A stretch of 64,000 nt of DNA, from positions 268,515,426-268,579,425 of the forward strand of contig CP136063.1 of NCBI GenBank assembly GCA_032622095.1, read 5' to 3'. This stretch comes from Siphonodentalium dalli (Eukaryota > Mollusca > Scaphopoda > Gadilida > Siphonodentaliidae). Below, piece by piece: positions 23,920-35,240 of this stretch. The position numbers and the translations under genes are program-made. Numbering within the stretch: the first letter of the stretch is position 1; every line of letters starts with the position of its first letter. The notes under the pieces were generated by a model, which worked only from the letters and a program-made list of their open reading frames with translations, searched no databases and had not been told where the DNA came from.

Positions 23920-24420
23920 ATGTACAATGATTTCTTCGCCGGCTATCTGTTGAACATCTCGATTTACTGGAACCGGCTAACCCCAGGAATAACTGGACAG
24001 TCCACAATCCACAAGAATATGTTGACGAGTGTGACATCTAATAGCAAAACACATCTAGTCGCATATACCATATTTCATCAAACCATGCTGTCAAGGATTC
24101 TGTTCTTCGGACAAACTCACACACCGTCACAAGTGTTGATAGTTCAGTTAAACCCCGACGTGAATAGTTTGTACAATACATCCGTGCGTTGTGCCAACGT
24201 GTTTGCAGCTATATTCGGTCGGTGCTATATAAACCCGTGCAAGCTTTTGAAAGAAAGAATAATTAAACATATTAGTGACTTAGTGAATTGCATTATAATT
24301 CTGATTGTGGTCTTACTATACCCTGCATTTTTTTCAAAGATTCCCGGCTTAAAAATATATTATGGTTTCCTGATAATAATACCATACAGATTCAAAGACA
24401 CAAGTAACAATAATTCCTAA
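23920..24420 (+). CDS. Unrecognised 166-codon open frame, possibly spurious
   Basis: Apart from the LINE, this is the longest open frame in the non-satellite core. It starts at ATG 23920 (MYNDFFAGYLLNISIYW) and ends at TAA 24418-24420. Residues from about 113 to 155 are hydrophobic (VNCIIILIVVLLYPAFF, then a second stretch around GFLIII) and could span a membrane once or twice. No domain or family is recognised, codon use looks like the surrounding AT-rich DNA, and there is no clear promoter or splice context. It may be a chance open frame or a single exon; I lean to chance. Confidence 0.2.
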   Translation: MYNDFFAGYLLNISIYWNRLTPGITGQSTIHKNMLTSVTSNSKTHLVAYTIFHQTMLSRILFFGQTHTPSQVLIVQLNPDVNSLYNTSVRCANVFAAIFGRCYINPCKLLKERIIKHISDLVNCIIILIVVLLYPAFFSKIPGLKIYYGFLIIIPYRFKDTSNNNS

Positions 24421-24590
24421 ATTATCAAACATTATTCCTTCAATTTGTTTTCCACACGCTAATATCGCCAATTCAGACTGAGGAACTAACACACGTTACT
24501 ATTTTTGAACATTAATGTAATGGTCCGTGTACTGGCACATATACACATTGTATATATATAGGCACATATATATTGGGGATCTAGTAGTAT
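24421..24590. other. Short AT-rich spacer
   Basis: No features beyond a small TATATATA stretch near 24551. Confidence 0.5.
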
Positions 24591-24668
24591 AATATATATA
24601 TATATATATATATAAAACACGTCGTCTGTGTGTGTATCTGTGTGTGTGTGTCTGTGTGTGTATCTGTG
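24591..24668. repeat. (TA)n and (TG)n-type microsatellites
   Basis: A (TA)n run covers 24591-24614. It is followed by interrupted TGTGTG and TCTGTG repeats to about 24668. Confidence 0.95.
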
Positions 24669-25008
24669 AAAAACTCGGTCACGCTTTTGGCGCGTTTATA
24701 ACTGTTCAACCATGCGTCCAATGTGGCCCAAATTTGTACCACGGCCTATAGAAGGTGACTCACATAAAAGGTGACTCACAAATTTCACGCCGATTGGTCA
24801 AAGCAAACCTGAGATCTAACATGGTCCCCAAATGCAGCATTTGCACTCAAGTAGACACTATTTCTTATAATTCGTCATTGACGTCGAACGCAAACCAACA
24901 CTTGCTTTGCTATTGAAGGCGAAACTTCCATGCGCTCTAGCAAAGCGTTGTTGGAAATAGGCGCTAAATTAATGTGTCAGTATTATTCTCACTGATAGAC
25001 TGCATGAT
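24669..25008. other. Intergenic, nothing recognised
   Basis: It contains a small direct repeat, AAGGTGACTCACA, near 24754 and 24769. No gene is seen. Confidence 0.5.
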
Positions 25009-25437
25009 TTATTGCATGGCTTGGACAACTCACAGGGGTCACGGTCGTCGCTAGGCCAAGTAAAGTTGTAGCGAGATCTAATTGTTGAATTTTTTTACAA
25101 GAAATCTCCATCGCGAGATGCACGCAGTGGATGCTTGCGTGTGTAAGCAAAAACAATGCGAAATACAAACGTTCTCCGCACTATGAACGAACTTGCGTTT
25201 TTTCCAAAATATCTAGTGGTATTGAATACCAGGCATAGCTGTGAATTAAGCCAGATATTTCCCTCGCTGTCGGGTATCCAATAATTTAGACAAACACCAG
25301 ACAGCTCGGGGGAATAGTGTATACATAATTCATATGTATTTTACCAAACCGTGTTCATACCTATACTATTAGGCGTGACATATAGGCCGATGGGCCGGGT
25401 GCTAATTGTAATTGCAATTTATATGGATTGATTATTT
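25009..25437 (+). repeat. 428-bp direct repeat, copy 1
   Basis: This runs from TTATTGCATG to about GATTGAT and is closely similar to 25839-26267, at an offset of 830-831 bp. Shared landmarks include TTGGACAACTCACAGGGGTC, CACGGTCGTCGCTAGGCCAA, GAACGAACTTGCGTTTTTTC, CAGACAGCTCGGGGGAATA and GGCCGGGTGCTAATTGTAAT. The copies differ by scattered substitutions and small indels. I found no coding capacity. Confidence 0.92.
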
Positions 25438-25838
25438 GGGTGATGCACATGTTTCATTTGTTCTTAATTTAATCACATTATTGTCGTATTACATATGTAC
25501 TAATAAATATAATAGATTGGATGAAAAGATCTGAATAACTTAGGGGGACCTCGCTTCCTACATACATTCAACCACAACTTTTCTTAAGTTATATAACAGC
25601 GTTAAAAATTATTTCGCAATTAATATAACTTTGCTCACCGCAAGAAGGTTTGTTCTCAGTTCTATAAGATGGATTAGTCCCCATATTTCCTTATATCTCC
25701 CAATTGTATGGATGTTCGTGTTATGACTCGGAATGTTGGCTTCCCAATGTGTTCATCGGTTCACGCATTTATCATTGTTCCGTTGTCTCAGTATAATGAG
25801 CTTACTCTTATGATAGACGGCGACTTCATGAGTGTCAG
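25438..25838. other. Spacer between the 428-bp direct repeats
   Basis: About 400 bp without an open frame of note. If the repeats were LTRs, this would be the internal region. I see no primer-binding site complementary to a tRNA 3' end next to copy 1 and no clear purine tract next to copy 2, so an LTR reading is weak. Confidence 0.4.
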
Positions 25839-26267
25839 TTATTGCATGACTTGGACAACTCACAGGGGTCACGGTCGTCGCTAGGCCAAGTAAAGTTGTA
25901 GCGTGATCTAATTTTTGAAAGGTCTTACAAGAAATCTCCATCGCGAGATGCACGCAGTTGATGCTTGCATGCGTATTCATCAAAAATGCGAAATACAAAC
26001 GTTCCCTGCACTATGAACGAACTTGCGTTTTTTCCAAAATATCTGGTGGTATTGAATACTAGGCATAGCTGTGAATTAAACCAGATATTCCCCTCGCTGT
26101 CGGGTATCCAAATAATTTAGACAAATACCAGACAGCTCGGGGGAATATTCTATACATAATTCATATGTATTTTACCAAACCATGTTCGTACCTATACTAT
26201 TAGACGTGACATATAGGCCGTTGGGCCGGGTGCTAATTGTAATTGCAATATATATGCATTGATGATT
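25839..26267 (+). repeat. 428-bp direct repeat, copy 2
   Basis: This is the partner of 25009-25437. The minus-strand open frame of 81 codons at 25753-25998 starts inside this repeat; it is not open in copy 1, which argues against coding. Confidence 0.92.
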
Positions 26268-28377
26268 TCTGTTTTGATGTTACGTTAATAAATGATGTCC
26301 TCTCTATATGAACGTGTTGGCTTGCGCAAAACATTTGACGACGTTTCGAGAGAGATTAACGAAAACCTTGATATTAATCAATTTGTCTCATTCCAGCTGT
26401 AGCCCATTTTGCTAGGCGTATACTATCAGCTTACTACCACAGAGGTGAGTGTGTTCAGTTTCGTCCTAAATGTTTTTGATTGAACATATGTTAATGATTA
26501 CTCTTCGGCACAAAATGTTTTTAATATATACAAATCACACAATAGATTTGCGGGTTTGGAGCAAATCAGGGATGAATCAATACACCAGTCCCAGGTATCT
26601 GCATTAATCGATCAAATAGTTAATTACAGAAGACTGTTTACTTTAACCTATACCTCCAGAAACAATAATTACCCAGTGTAATAATCCTCCACATTGAATA
26701 CCAGACAACGAACATTCAATATCTCACAGCTGCAATATAAGTAGTGCACTTTCTGGGATGTTTAATAATTATATCTCCGACAACCGTCTGTGTTTCTGTT
26801 GACAAGGCTATCACTTTGTATTTAGTTGTTCCTTGTATTAGTCTGAGAAACTGAGAAACTGACTATCGAATGGCTGCACACATTCAACGTCACCGACATC
26901 CTCTCGGGTACACTACATTATCTCGTCTCAAAAAGTAAATAAGAAACTACTCAACGTCATCCAGCAGCATATTTTCGCAACTGAGGGTTCCGATAACTGG
27001 ATGGCACAACAAGATACATAATATAAAATTGCGATACCATAACCTATCGTTCAATTCAAGCCGAGTCGTTAGGCCGCGATTGTTATTTGTAATTTACAAC
27101 TATGTTTACCCGAATGCTATCATGAAATTTTGTCTGAATCATATCAAATGTCTGAATCCGAAAGCTGTTTGGATTTACAATTATTGTCGCTATATTGGAT
27201 TGTTCAATGTGTAGGGAATATAAGCACATTATAATACAATGTGCACATTGTTGCCACATTTAGCGTTGCTCTTTCTAAGCACAAAAATTGCAGAGAATAT
27301 TAGTCATGTCCTCATGTTGTACAACATGCTATATTTTTCTCCTAAGGTAGTTTTTCAATTTACTCTTTTCAGGAATTGTATCAGACACTGTTTGTCAGAA
27401 GAAGCAACCAGTATGCATACTGAATACATGATGTCCTAATAAATATATAATCTGTCTGACTGTTATTATGTCCACGAGTCGCGCCAAGACACATCGACAT
27501 GCCCTGGTTTCTGTTTTTCGCAAACTCGTTGATAACAATTGCGAAGACCAATTAGTTAGTGTACCCATGTTGACAACCGGGTGATGATTGTATTAAGAGA
27601 CAGCGTATGTTTTAAATACATAATGTACATGCACACAGCTGTAAATGAAATATATTTTGCATATATTTTCTACCAATAAGCAACTGAGCCGGTCGTTGCA
27701 GCTATAACATGTTATTTGTTAGCCTTGTTTTGATTACAGCGCATAGCTTGATTGTTAAATTGACAATATTCAAACAACTTGTTTGCTGCCAAATAATCAT
27801 GTACTGAAATTTATATTTGTGCATTGGTGTTGGAAATGTATCCATGATTTTAAACCTTTTGTTTTCAATGTGCGTGATATAATGCTCGTGAAATAATGTT
27901 CTCCAACACATTATTTTAGCATAAAATAACCAAACTGATAATCCAATTAAACTGTTTCTGCAGACACCTTGTCTCCAAGCAACATTAAGCTCCCGAATAT
28001 GAATGGAAAGTTCCATTGCCATATTGGTTCAATGTATACATAGGTTGGAAAATTACTCAATTTGAGATGAAAAACAACTTAGTTTGAGAGGAGGATAGCT
28101 AGACAAAAATATCTACATATTTTTCCAAGACCAAGACTCCTAATTTATTTGTGTTTAGATTTCAAGAAATAGGAGAATTATCATTTTCTTAAATGAGAAA
28201 CACAATTCTAACTGCATATTATGTTGTATGTGTGAGTATACTTAGAGCAATGTGTGTTTCACGTAAAATTGAAAACAGAAACATATGTTTTAACAGTTAG
28301 AAGAGCATACCTGTGTTCTTATTTTAGTTATCAATAAGCCTTCCGTAACTGGATGTCGCATGTTGATCCCTTTATTA
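26268..28377. other. Intergenic, nothing recognised
   Basis: No convincing gene appears in 2.1 kb. Small open frames at 27029-27214, 27239-27439 and 27702-28022 have no motifs. A plausible splice pair, TTTGTCTCATTCCAG (ending 26395) and GAGGTGAGTG (donor at 26444), frames a 48-bp interval, but in one of its frames CTG TAG is an immediate stop and nothing else supports an exon. Confidence 0.45.
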
Positions 28378-28395
28378 CATATATATATATATAAA
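28378..28395. repeat. (TA)n microsatellite
   Basis: Short AT dinucleotide run flanked by ACA and AAACATC. Confidence 0.9.
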
Positions 28396-28672
28396 CATCA
28401 ACATTACTTTACAACGTTATGTATTACTGTTGACCAATATATATACTGCGGAAACAACACACATTATTAAAACTTGGGCAGCGAAAAATCAGAGATCAAT
28501 ATACTCCAACTGCATGAGAATGTCCAGTATAAAGTGAGATATAATATCTTTATCTGGGAATCTAAGCATAACGATAAAACAAACTGGGTATTCAATTCAG
28601 AGGAGTGAATATATTTCTGAAGTCAAAAACATTTTCTCGAAAAGGGAGGACATTCATTTGAATTAATACATG

Positions 28673-28930
28673 TAGTCTGGTCGTTGAGACTCGATTTTGA
28701 GGTGATCTTTGGGTCCTATCCATGGTCTTTTGTGTAAATTTTGCTGTTCCGTATTAGTCTAGTCAATCTGATGGAAAGAAAACCCCAACCGTGAATAAAT
28801 TACTATACAATGTTGTTGGTGTGTTTGAATGTGACTATATCCATATAATAACACAACCAAAATCCCCATGAATTCCAGGGCGGGAAAATCGTAATTTTTG
28901 GGTCAAAATACAGGAATATGTAAACAAAAG
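28673..28930 (-). pseudogene. Coding-like dispersed repeat, copy C1
   Basis: TAGTCTGGTCGTTGA at 28673 is identical to the same 15 bp of copy A (21240). A second match starts at 28755 (TAGTCTAGTC) and runs to about 28930. On the minus strand the frame that matches copy A reads FSRPGIHGDFGCVII (A has FSPKRILADFGYVVP), followed by a stop. The core lies at 28849-28864. It is more decayed than A and B. Confidence 0.45.
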
Positions 28931-29124
28931 AAAATGTAATTTCTTGTTGATACTCAGCTTTTAAAGTGAACCTATATTAAATCTGTAACAAGCGGTCGTT
29001 GGTGTTATTTTGTCGGGAATACTCTGGGGATCAATATATCCAACGCTCGCTTTGGGGGGGGGGTTCTACATACCTTTGAAATAGTGTCATACTTATATTT
29101 CTTGGGTGTCAAATTTCCGATTCC
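28931..29124. other. Spacer with a 10-G run
   Basis: A run of 10 G residues sits at 29054-29063. Nothing else is recognised. Confidence 0.6.
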
Positions 29125-29300
29125 TTATTAATCCACTCAAACGGATGGAAGGAAACTCCCAACCGTAAACAAATTACTGTGCAATGACTTTTGGTATTTA
29201 GTGTGTGGCTATACTCATATAATAACATATCCAAAATCCCAATGAAACAGAATGGAAAAGTTGTAATTTTGGAGTCAAAATGCTGGAATATGTTAACAAA
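29125..29300 (-). pseudogene. Coding-like dispersed repeat, copy C2
   Basis: This repeats 28755-28930 in the same orientation, about 374 bp downstream. Shared pieces include GGATGGAAGGAAACTCCCAA against GATGGAAAGAAAACCCCAA, AACATATCCAAAATCC (29224-29239) and the ending GGAATATGTTAACAAAA. The minus-strand frame of the other copies gives FSILFHWDFGYVII, then stops. A further short match to the same tail lies at about 29398-29470. Confidence 0.45.
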
Positions 29301-29949
29301 AATGAAGACAATTGGATTTTTTTAATAAACAAATCTGCAAACCATAAACGCTAAGTCGAGTTCCCTGGCTGCCAAATGTGACCACGTGATAATATCTAAA
29401 CAGGCCATGCGTTCAATGAGGGGAAAGACGTTAATTTTGGATAACAATAAAGGAAATATGTAAGAAAGTTGGAAATTTTATCTGGTAACAAGGTCGGCCA
29501 AAATTCTTCTCCAGACTGGGCCCCAGCATTAAACGTGATCCATTTTTTCGTAATGATGTCTACTCCACTAATAATTTGACGATAACATGTGGTCTTGAAT
29601 GTTACAGGGCAATATGTCGGCAATTGCCTGGAGTGTACTACCATTCACTACAGAGCCCTCTAAACGCATTAATGTGACAGAAACCTGCAACAAACAAAAA
29701 CGCATTATTCCTTTGCCGTAGCACAAGCATGCCAGTCATTTCGTGCATAATTTGACTCTAAAACTATAATGTGTCGAATCCCAATCCGTTCTAGTAAGTG
29801 ATATCGCGATGATTTGACAATTCGGTGTCTAAACAGTTTTCAATATGACAGCGGAAATGGCAGTCGCAAATGAGCTATTGAAGTGTTTTTGTTGTTGCTG
29901 ACTTGTTTTTACTAGATCTTACGATATCGTATAGCCAACACGTAGTTAT
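29301..29949. other. Intergenic, with a possible fifth fragment of the dispersed repeat
   Basis: Around 29410-29465, AAAGACGTTAATTTTGGATAAC and GGAAATATGTAAG-type pieces resemble the tails of copies C1 and C2. Otherwise nothing is recognised. Confidence 0.4.
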
Positions 29950-30955
29950 TTATACTAACGTACGAGTTTCCAAAGCCACCAAATAGTTTTATAAAACATC
30001 AGATGACTGTCCACAACCACACAACGAGTCCGCCAAACCATACACAGAGTTATAAAACCCATCCAGTATAAAAAAAACAAAATGTGAGTATCGAAATCCA
30101 TCTGACGGGCGCACCAAATCCAAACATTGTTCCAACCCAACCACGTGGTGTCACAATCCCAATTATACGAACTACACGGACCGATATAGACTGAGGTAGG
30201 TAACTCCCCAAACGATACTCAACTGGTGTCATTACCCACGCATATAGTTCCCCAAACCATGCATCTGGTCTTGCAATTCACCCAAAATGAGTGTCCCAAA
30301 CCACTAAATGGGTGTCTCAATCGACCTGACTAACGACCCAATCAATTCAACGTATGTCCACAAACTATAAAGCTCCATACGTTGCAACCTCAGTTTGTTG
30401 AAACAACATAATAGGTGTGTCCCAAGCCATCCTGTAGGTTCCAGAAATATCCAATGAGACTACCCAGTCAGTGCCCCAAACCACACAATTGGTGTACCAT
30501 GGTTACCAAACCATCCCTCGGGTGTTCGAAACCACACGAGAGGCAGGCACCAATATGTAGCCCATGCCGTATGTCATACAACATACAACTGTCGTCTCAA
30601 TCCATTCAATTGTAGTGTCCCAAAACGGCCCAGCCAGTGACCCGATTGGCCACGCAGTGTCCTAGTGCACATAACCAGTATATAAAATCTATAGCGATTA
30701 TCACAAACCACTCATTGTGGACACCCCACCCAATTGGTGTCCCAAAAACATCCCGAGTCACAAATCACCTTGCGTGTGACCCAAACCATAAAACTAGCAT
30801 CATAAATCATCCAACAAGTTTAATATGCATCCAACTGGACAGGACTGGCGTTACGAACCAACAACCAATTGCCATATCAATACATCTACAAAAGTGTACA
30901 AAAGCCTCCATCCTGTATTTCACACGATCAAGTGAGTTTGTATAAACCATCCAAT
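29950..30955 (-). repeat. Degenerate minisatellite, left arm (CCCAAACCA form)
   Basis: A motif of roughly 22-27 bp of the type GTGTCCCAAACCATCCAATT recurs throughout, with heavy divergence. Examples are near 30221, 30291, 30417, 30475, 30505, 30617, 30741 and 30779. On the plus strand it always reads as CCAAACCA, the complement of the right arm. Open frames here (30415-30615, 30637-30945) are rich in C, H, K, P, S and T because of the repeat and are not genes. Confidence 0.75.
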
Positions 30956-30959
30956 GAGT

Positions 30960-31600
30960 TTACCACAACAAAGTTTGATATATTTGATGGATGCTTTTGT
31001 ACACTAGTTTGGGACACCTATTAAATGGCTGGGACATTCAGTGGGTGGTTTGATACACTAGTTGGACGATTTAGACACACATGATCATTTTGATAATCAA
31101 CGTGCGACTTGGGACACTCATTTAATGATTATGGACATTCAAATGTTGGTTTGGGACACCCATGGATGGTTTGTGGTACACACTTGATAATTTGAGACAC
31201 CCACTTGTGTTGTTTGGGACACCACGTACAAGAATTGGGTGACTAGATAGGGGCATATGGCAATCGTTGGATGGTATGGAACACATATTAGACTGGTTTT
31301 GGGCACTAATATGGGATGGTTTGTGGCACCATTTGGGTGGACTGTGTTACATATTATGTGGTTTGAGTCACTGTTGACTTATTTGGAATGCCCCTTCTAT
31401 GGACTGGGACACTCACCGATTGATTTAAACATATTTTATTATCCCTCAGTCAATACACAAAATAGAAATAAGGATAATAGAATTGATGATATGGATGAGA
31501 TTAATTTGGTGTATTATTAAGCAGGTGGTTGAGACACCTGTTGCTTGGTATTACACTCCTTATGTGGTTTGGGACAAGCGTTAAGTTGTTTTGACATCAT
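30960..31600 (+). repeat. Degenerate minisatellite, right arm (GGTTTGGGACAC form)
   Basis: The same motif as the left arm is inverted, for example GTTTGGGACACC near 31006, GGTTTGATACACTAG near 31047, GACTTGGGACACTC near 31108, GGTTTGGGACACCC near 31150, GTTTGGGACACC near 31210 and GTGGTTTGGGAC near 31565. Near the centre GTGTACAAAAGCCTCCATCC (30894-30913) faces GGATGCTTTTGTACAC (30989-31004), a near-perfect inverted pair. The arms together form one large, imperfect inverted structure. Confidence 0.75.
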
Positions 31601-32230
31601 TGTGTGTATTTATATTTCATCGTAATATTACGACAGAAACTGTTGGCAGCAACTGAACCATCAGTAAATGTCATAAATTTTCGAGATCAACGTAATCTGA
31701 CATTTACAAATTTGATCGTATATTTATAAAATGATCGCAAAATTACAATATCATTTTAATGTGAATTTACGGCTCAATCGAAAAATTACATGGCCAACGT
31801 GAAGCAGAGAACCTGGTGTGAATTGAACAGTGGTGGGGTCTCAAGCATATCTACCCCTCCACATTAGGAACATATGCCAATAAATGACATAAGTAGCTTG
31901 AGGATGGATGTGATCCGCCGAACCACTGAATATTCAACCAGGTCCACAGGTGCTAAATGTCTGCACTACACATCTACAATTAGAGATAAAAACCAATGTC
32001 CAACACCTAATTGTCATTAAATCGACATTTCTCGTACACAATTATGGAACACAGTTACATACCTTGAATAATTAGCCTAACTAATGTGGGTACCCACCTG
32101 TGCTTTCAGCATGCCAAAAGATAACAAACTCTGATAATTAACAACCGAGTTACAAGGTGATATGCTCGGACAGACAGAGCCCTCGACTACCTGCACCGGT
32201 AAATGCCCCCGACCCCATAGGCATAATATG
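31601..32230. other. Intergenic, nothing recognised
   Basis: It contains the 12-bp palindrome CGTAATATTACG at 31621-31632. No gene is seen. Confidence 0.5.
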
Positions 32231-32405
32231 ATAACATGGGAGGAACAGAGGAAACATGGACTACCAGTGTACCAACGTCTAATTATAATAACACGGGAAG
32301 GACAGAGGAAACCCGGACTACCTTCATCTAATTACTAGTATAATAACATGGGAATATTACGGGCTACCTTCATCTAATTACTAGTATAATACATGGGAAT
32401 ATTAA
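32231..32405 (+). repeat. Short tandem repeat (about 55-bp unit, 3-4 copies)
   Basis: Units start at 32231, 32288 and 32343 with ATAACATGGG or ATAACACGGG, followed by GACAGAGGAAAC, GGACTACC and CATCTAATTACTAGTAT. The third unit has lost the GGACAGAGG part, and a partial fourth starts near 32388. Confidence 0.85.
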
Positions 32406-32603
32406 CTCTTTAGTTCCCACACTAGCTGTATAAGCCACCCCGTCATCTCCCTGCAGCTATAACATAATACCGACGGTGTGTTCCCGGGCATATATCAAGT
32501 ACCAGACGTTATTTCCCCATAAGTTTTGGCTTGTCAGACAGTATCACGCTGCTCCATAAATGGTGGTAAACCTGTTACCGTGTTGACGCAGTGAAGGTAA
32601 TCT

Positions 32604-32623
32604 GTTGGAGTGACAGCTCCAAC
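32604..32623. repeat. Small hairpin sequence
   Basis: GTTGGAG and CTCCAAC, 7-bp arms around TGACAG. It is short enough to be chance. Confidence 0.5.
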
Positions 32624-32709
32624 TGGGGATAATGAACGTAAGCCGGGACGTGTGTCGTAATATGAGAAAAATCGACACCTGTGTATAAGAGGGCAGCGGC
32701 TATTCGCCA

Positions 32710-32757
32710 TCGGATGGCAAATAGCGATTCTACCGATATGCGCTATTTGCCATCCGA
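32710..32757. repeat. 17-bp perfect inverted repeat next to satellite R
   Basis: TCGGATGGCAAATAGCG (32710-32726) and CGCTATTTGCCATCCGA (32741-32757) are exact complements around a 14-bp loop. The 11 bp GGATGGCAAAT inside each arm is also part of the satellite R unit (GGGGGGATGGCAAATAAG). The structure sits about 50 bp before the first recognisable, degenerate R unit. Confidence 0.88.
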
Positions 32758-35240
32758 CGGTATTTTAAAGAAAAGAAAACATATCATATCATCACAATAC
32801 GCTATTATAATGTTGATTCGTACCGCCTTCGTGATAATTAGGCCCAGTTGACCGTCGGTTGACCACATACAGATATCCTGGGGGGATGGCAAATAAGAAA
32901 TCGACCAATTTTGAAGGAAATTTCGTATAGTTTGAACATTTAGTGGCACAAGCTGTCGCTATATGGCCACATAATCACCATTTCTACCCGCCTTACAGAA
33001 AACCCGGACCAGTTGACCGTCGGTTAACCACCCACGGATATCCTGGGGGGATAGCAAATAAGAAATCGACAAATTTTGAAGGTATTTTCGTATAGTTTGA
33101 ACATTTAGTGGCACCCGCTGTCGCTATATGGCCACATAATCACCATTTCTACCCGCCTTACAGAAAACCCGGACCAGTTGACCGTCGGTTGACCACCCAC
33201 GGATATCCTGAGGGGATAGCAAATAAGAAATCGACCAATTTTGAAGGAAATTTCGTATAGTTTGAACATTTAGTGGCACAAGCTGTCGCTATATGGCCAC
33301 ATAATCACAATTTCTACCCGCCTTACAGAAAACCCGAACCAGTTGACCGTCGGTTGACAACCCACGGATATCCTGGGGGATGGCAAAAAAGAAATCGACC
33401 AATTTTGAAGGAAATTTCGTATAGTTTGAACATTTAGTGGCACAAGCTGTCGCTATATGGCCACATAATCACCATTTCTACCCGCCTTTCAGAAAACCCG
33501 GACCAGTTGACCGTCGGTTGACCTCCCACGGATATCCTGGGGGGATGGCAAATAAGAAATCGACCAATTTTGAAGGAAATGTCGTATAGTTTGAACATTT
33601 AGTGGCACAAGCTGTCGCGCTATATGGCCACATAATCACAATTTCTACCCGCCTTATAGAAAATCCGGACCAATTGACCGTCGGTTGACCACCCACGGAT
33701 ATCCTGGGGGGATAGCAAATAAGAAATCACCAATTTTGAAGGAAATTTCGTATAGTTTGAACATTTAGTGGCACAAGCTGTCGCTATATGGCCACATAAT
33801 CACCATTTCTACCCGCCTTACAGAAAACCCGGACCAGTTGAACGTCGGTTGACCACCCACGGATATCCTGGGGGGATGGCAAATAAGAAATCGACAAATT
33901 TTGAAGAAAATTTCGTATAGTTTGAACATTTAGTGGCACAAGCTGTCGCTATATGGCCACATAATCACCATTTCTACCCGCCTTTCAGAAAACCCGGACC
34001 AGTTGACCGTCGGTTGACCACCCACGGATATCCTGGGGGGATGGCAAATAAGAAATCGACAAATTTTGAAGGAAATTTCGTATAGTTTGAACATTTAGTG
34101 GCACAAGCTGTCGTTATATGGCCACATAATCACAATTTCTACCCGCCTTACCGAAAACCCGGACAAGTTGACCGTCGGTTGACCACCGACGGATATCCTG
34201 GGGGATGGCAAATAAGAAATCGACCAATTTTGAAGGAAATTTCGTATAGTTTGAACATTTAGTGGCACAAGCTGTCGCTAATTGGCCAAATAATCACCAT
34301 TTCTACCCGCATTACAGAAAACCCGGAACAGTTGACCGTCGGTTGACCACCCACGGATATCCTGGGGGGATGGCAAATAAGAAATCGACAAATTTTGATG
34401 AAAATTTCGTATAGTTTGAACATTTAGTGGCACAAGCTGTCGCTATATGGCCACATAATCCCAATTTCTACCCGCCTTACAGAAAACCCGGACCAGTTGA
34501 CCGTCGGTTGAACACCCACGGATATCCTGGGTGGATGGCAAATAAGGAATCGACCAATTTTGAAGAAAATTTCGTATAGTTTGAACATTTAGTGGCACAA
34601 GCTGTCGCTCTATGGCCACATAATTACAATTTCTACCCGCCTTACAGAAAACCCGGACCAGTTGACCGTCGGTTGACCACCCACGGATATCCTGGGGGGA
34701 TGGCAAATAAGAAATCGACAAATTTTGAAGGAAATTTCATATAGTTTGAACATTTAGTGGCACAAGCTGTCGCTATATGGCCACATAATCACCATTTCTA
34801 CCCGCCTTACAGAAAATCCGGACCAGTTGACCGTCGGTTGACCACCCACGGATATCCTGGGGAGATGGCAAATAAGAAATCGACCAATTTTGAAGGAAAT
34901 TTCATATAGTTTGAACATTTAGTGGCACAAGCTGTCGCTATATGGCCACCTAATCACCATTTCTACCAGCCTTACAGAAAACCCGGACCAGTTGACCGTT
35001 GGTTGACCACCCACGGATATCCGGGGGATGGCAAATAAGAAATCGACCAATTTTGAAGGAAATTTCGTATAGTTTGAACATTTAGTGGCACAAGCTGTCG
35101 CTATATGGCCACATAATCACCATTTCTACCAGCCTTACAGAAAACCCGGACCAGTTGGCCGTTGGTTGACCACCCACGGATATCCTGGGGGATGGCAAAT
35201 AAGAAATCGACCAATTTTGAAGGAAATTTCGTATAGTTTG

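Noticed and set aside
26396-26443. A 48-bp micro-exon between a CCAG acceptor and a GGTGAGTG donor
   Set aside because: No neighbouring exon or coding similarity was found, one frame stops at once, and such signal pairs occur by chance.
30415-30945. Two open frames of 66 and 102 codons
   Set aside because: They lie within the degenerate minisatellite and reflect its base pattern.
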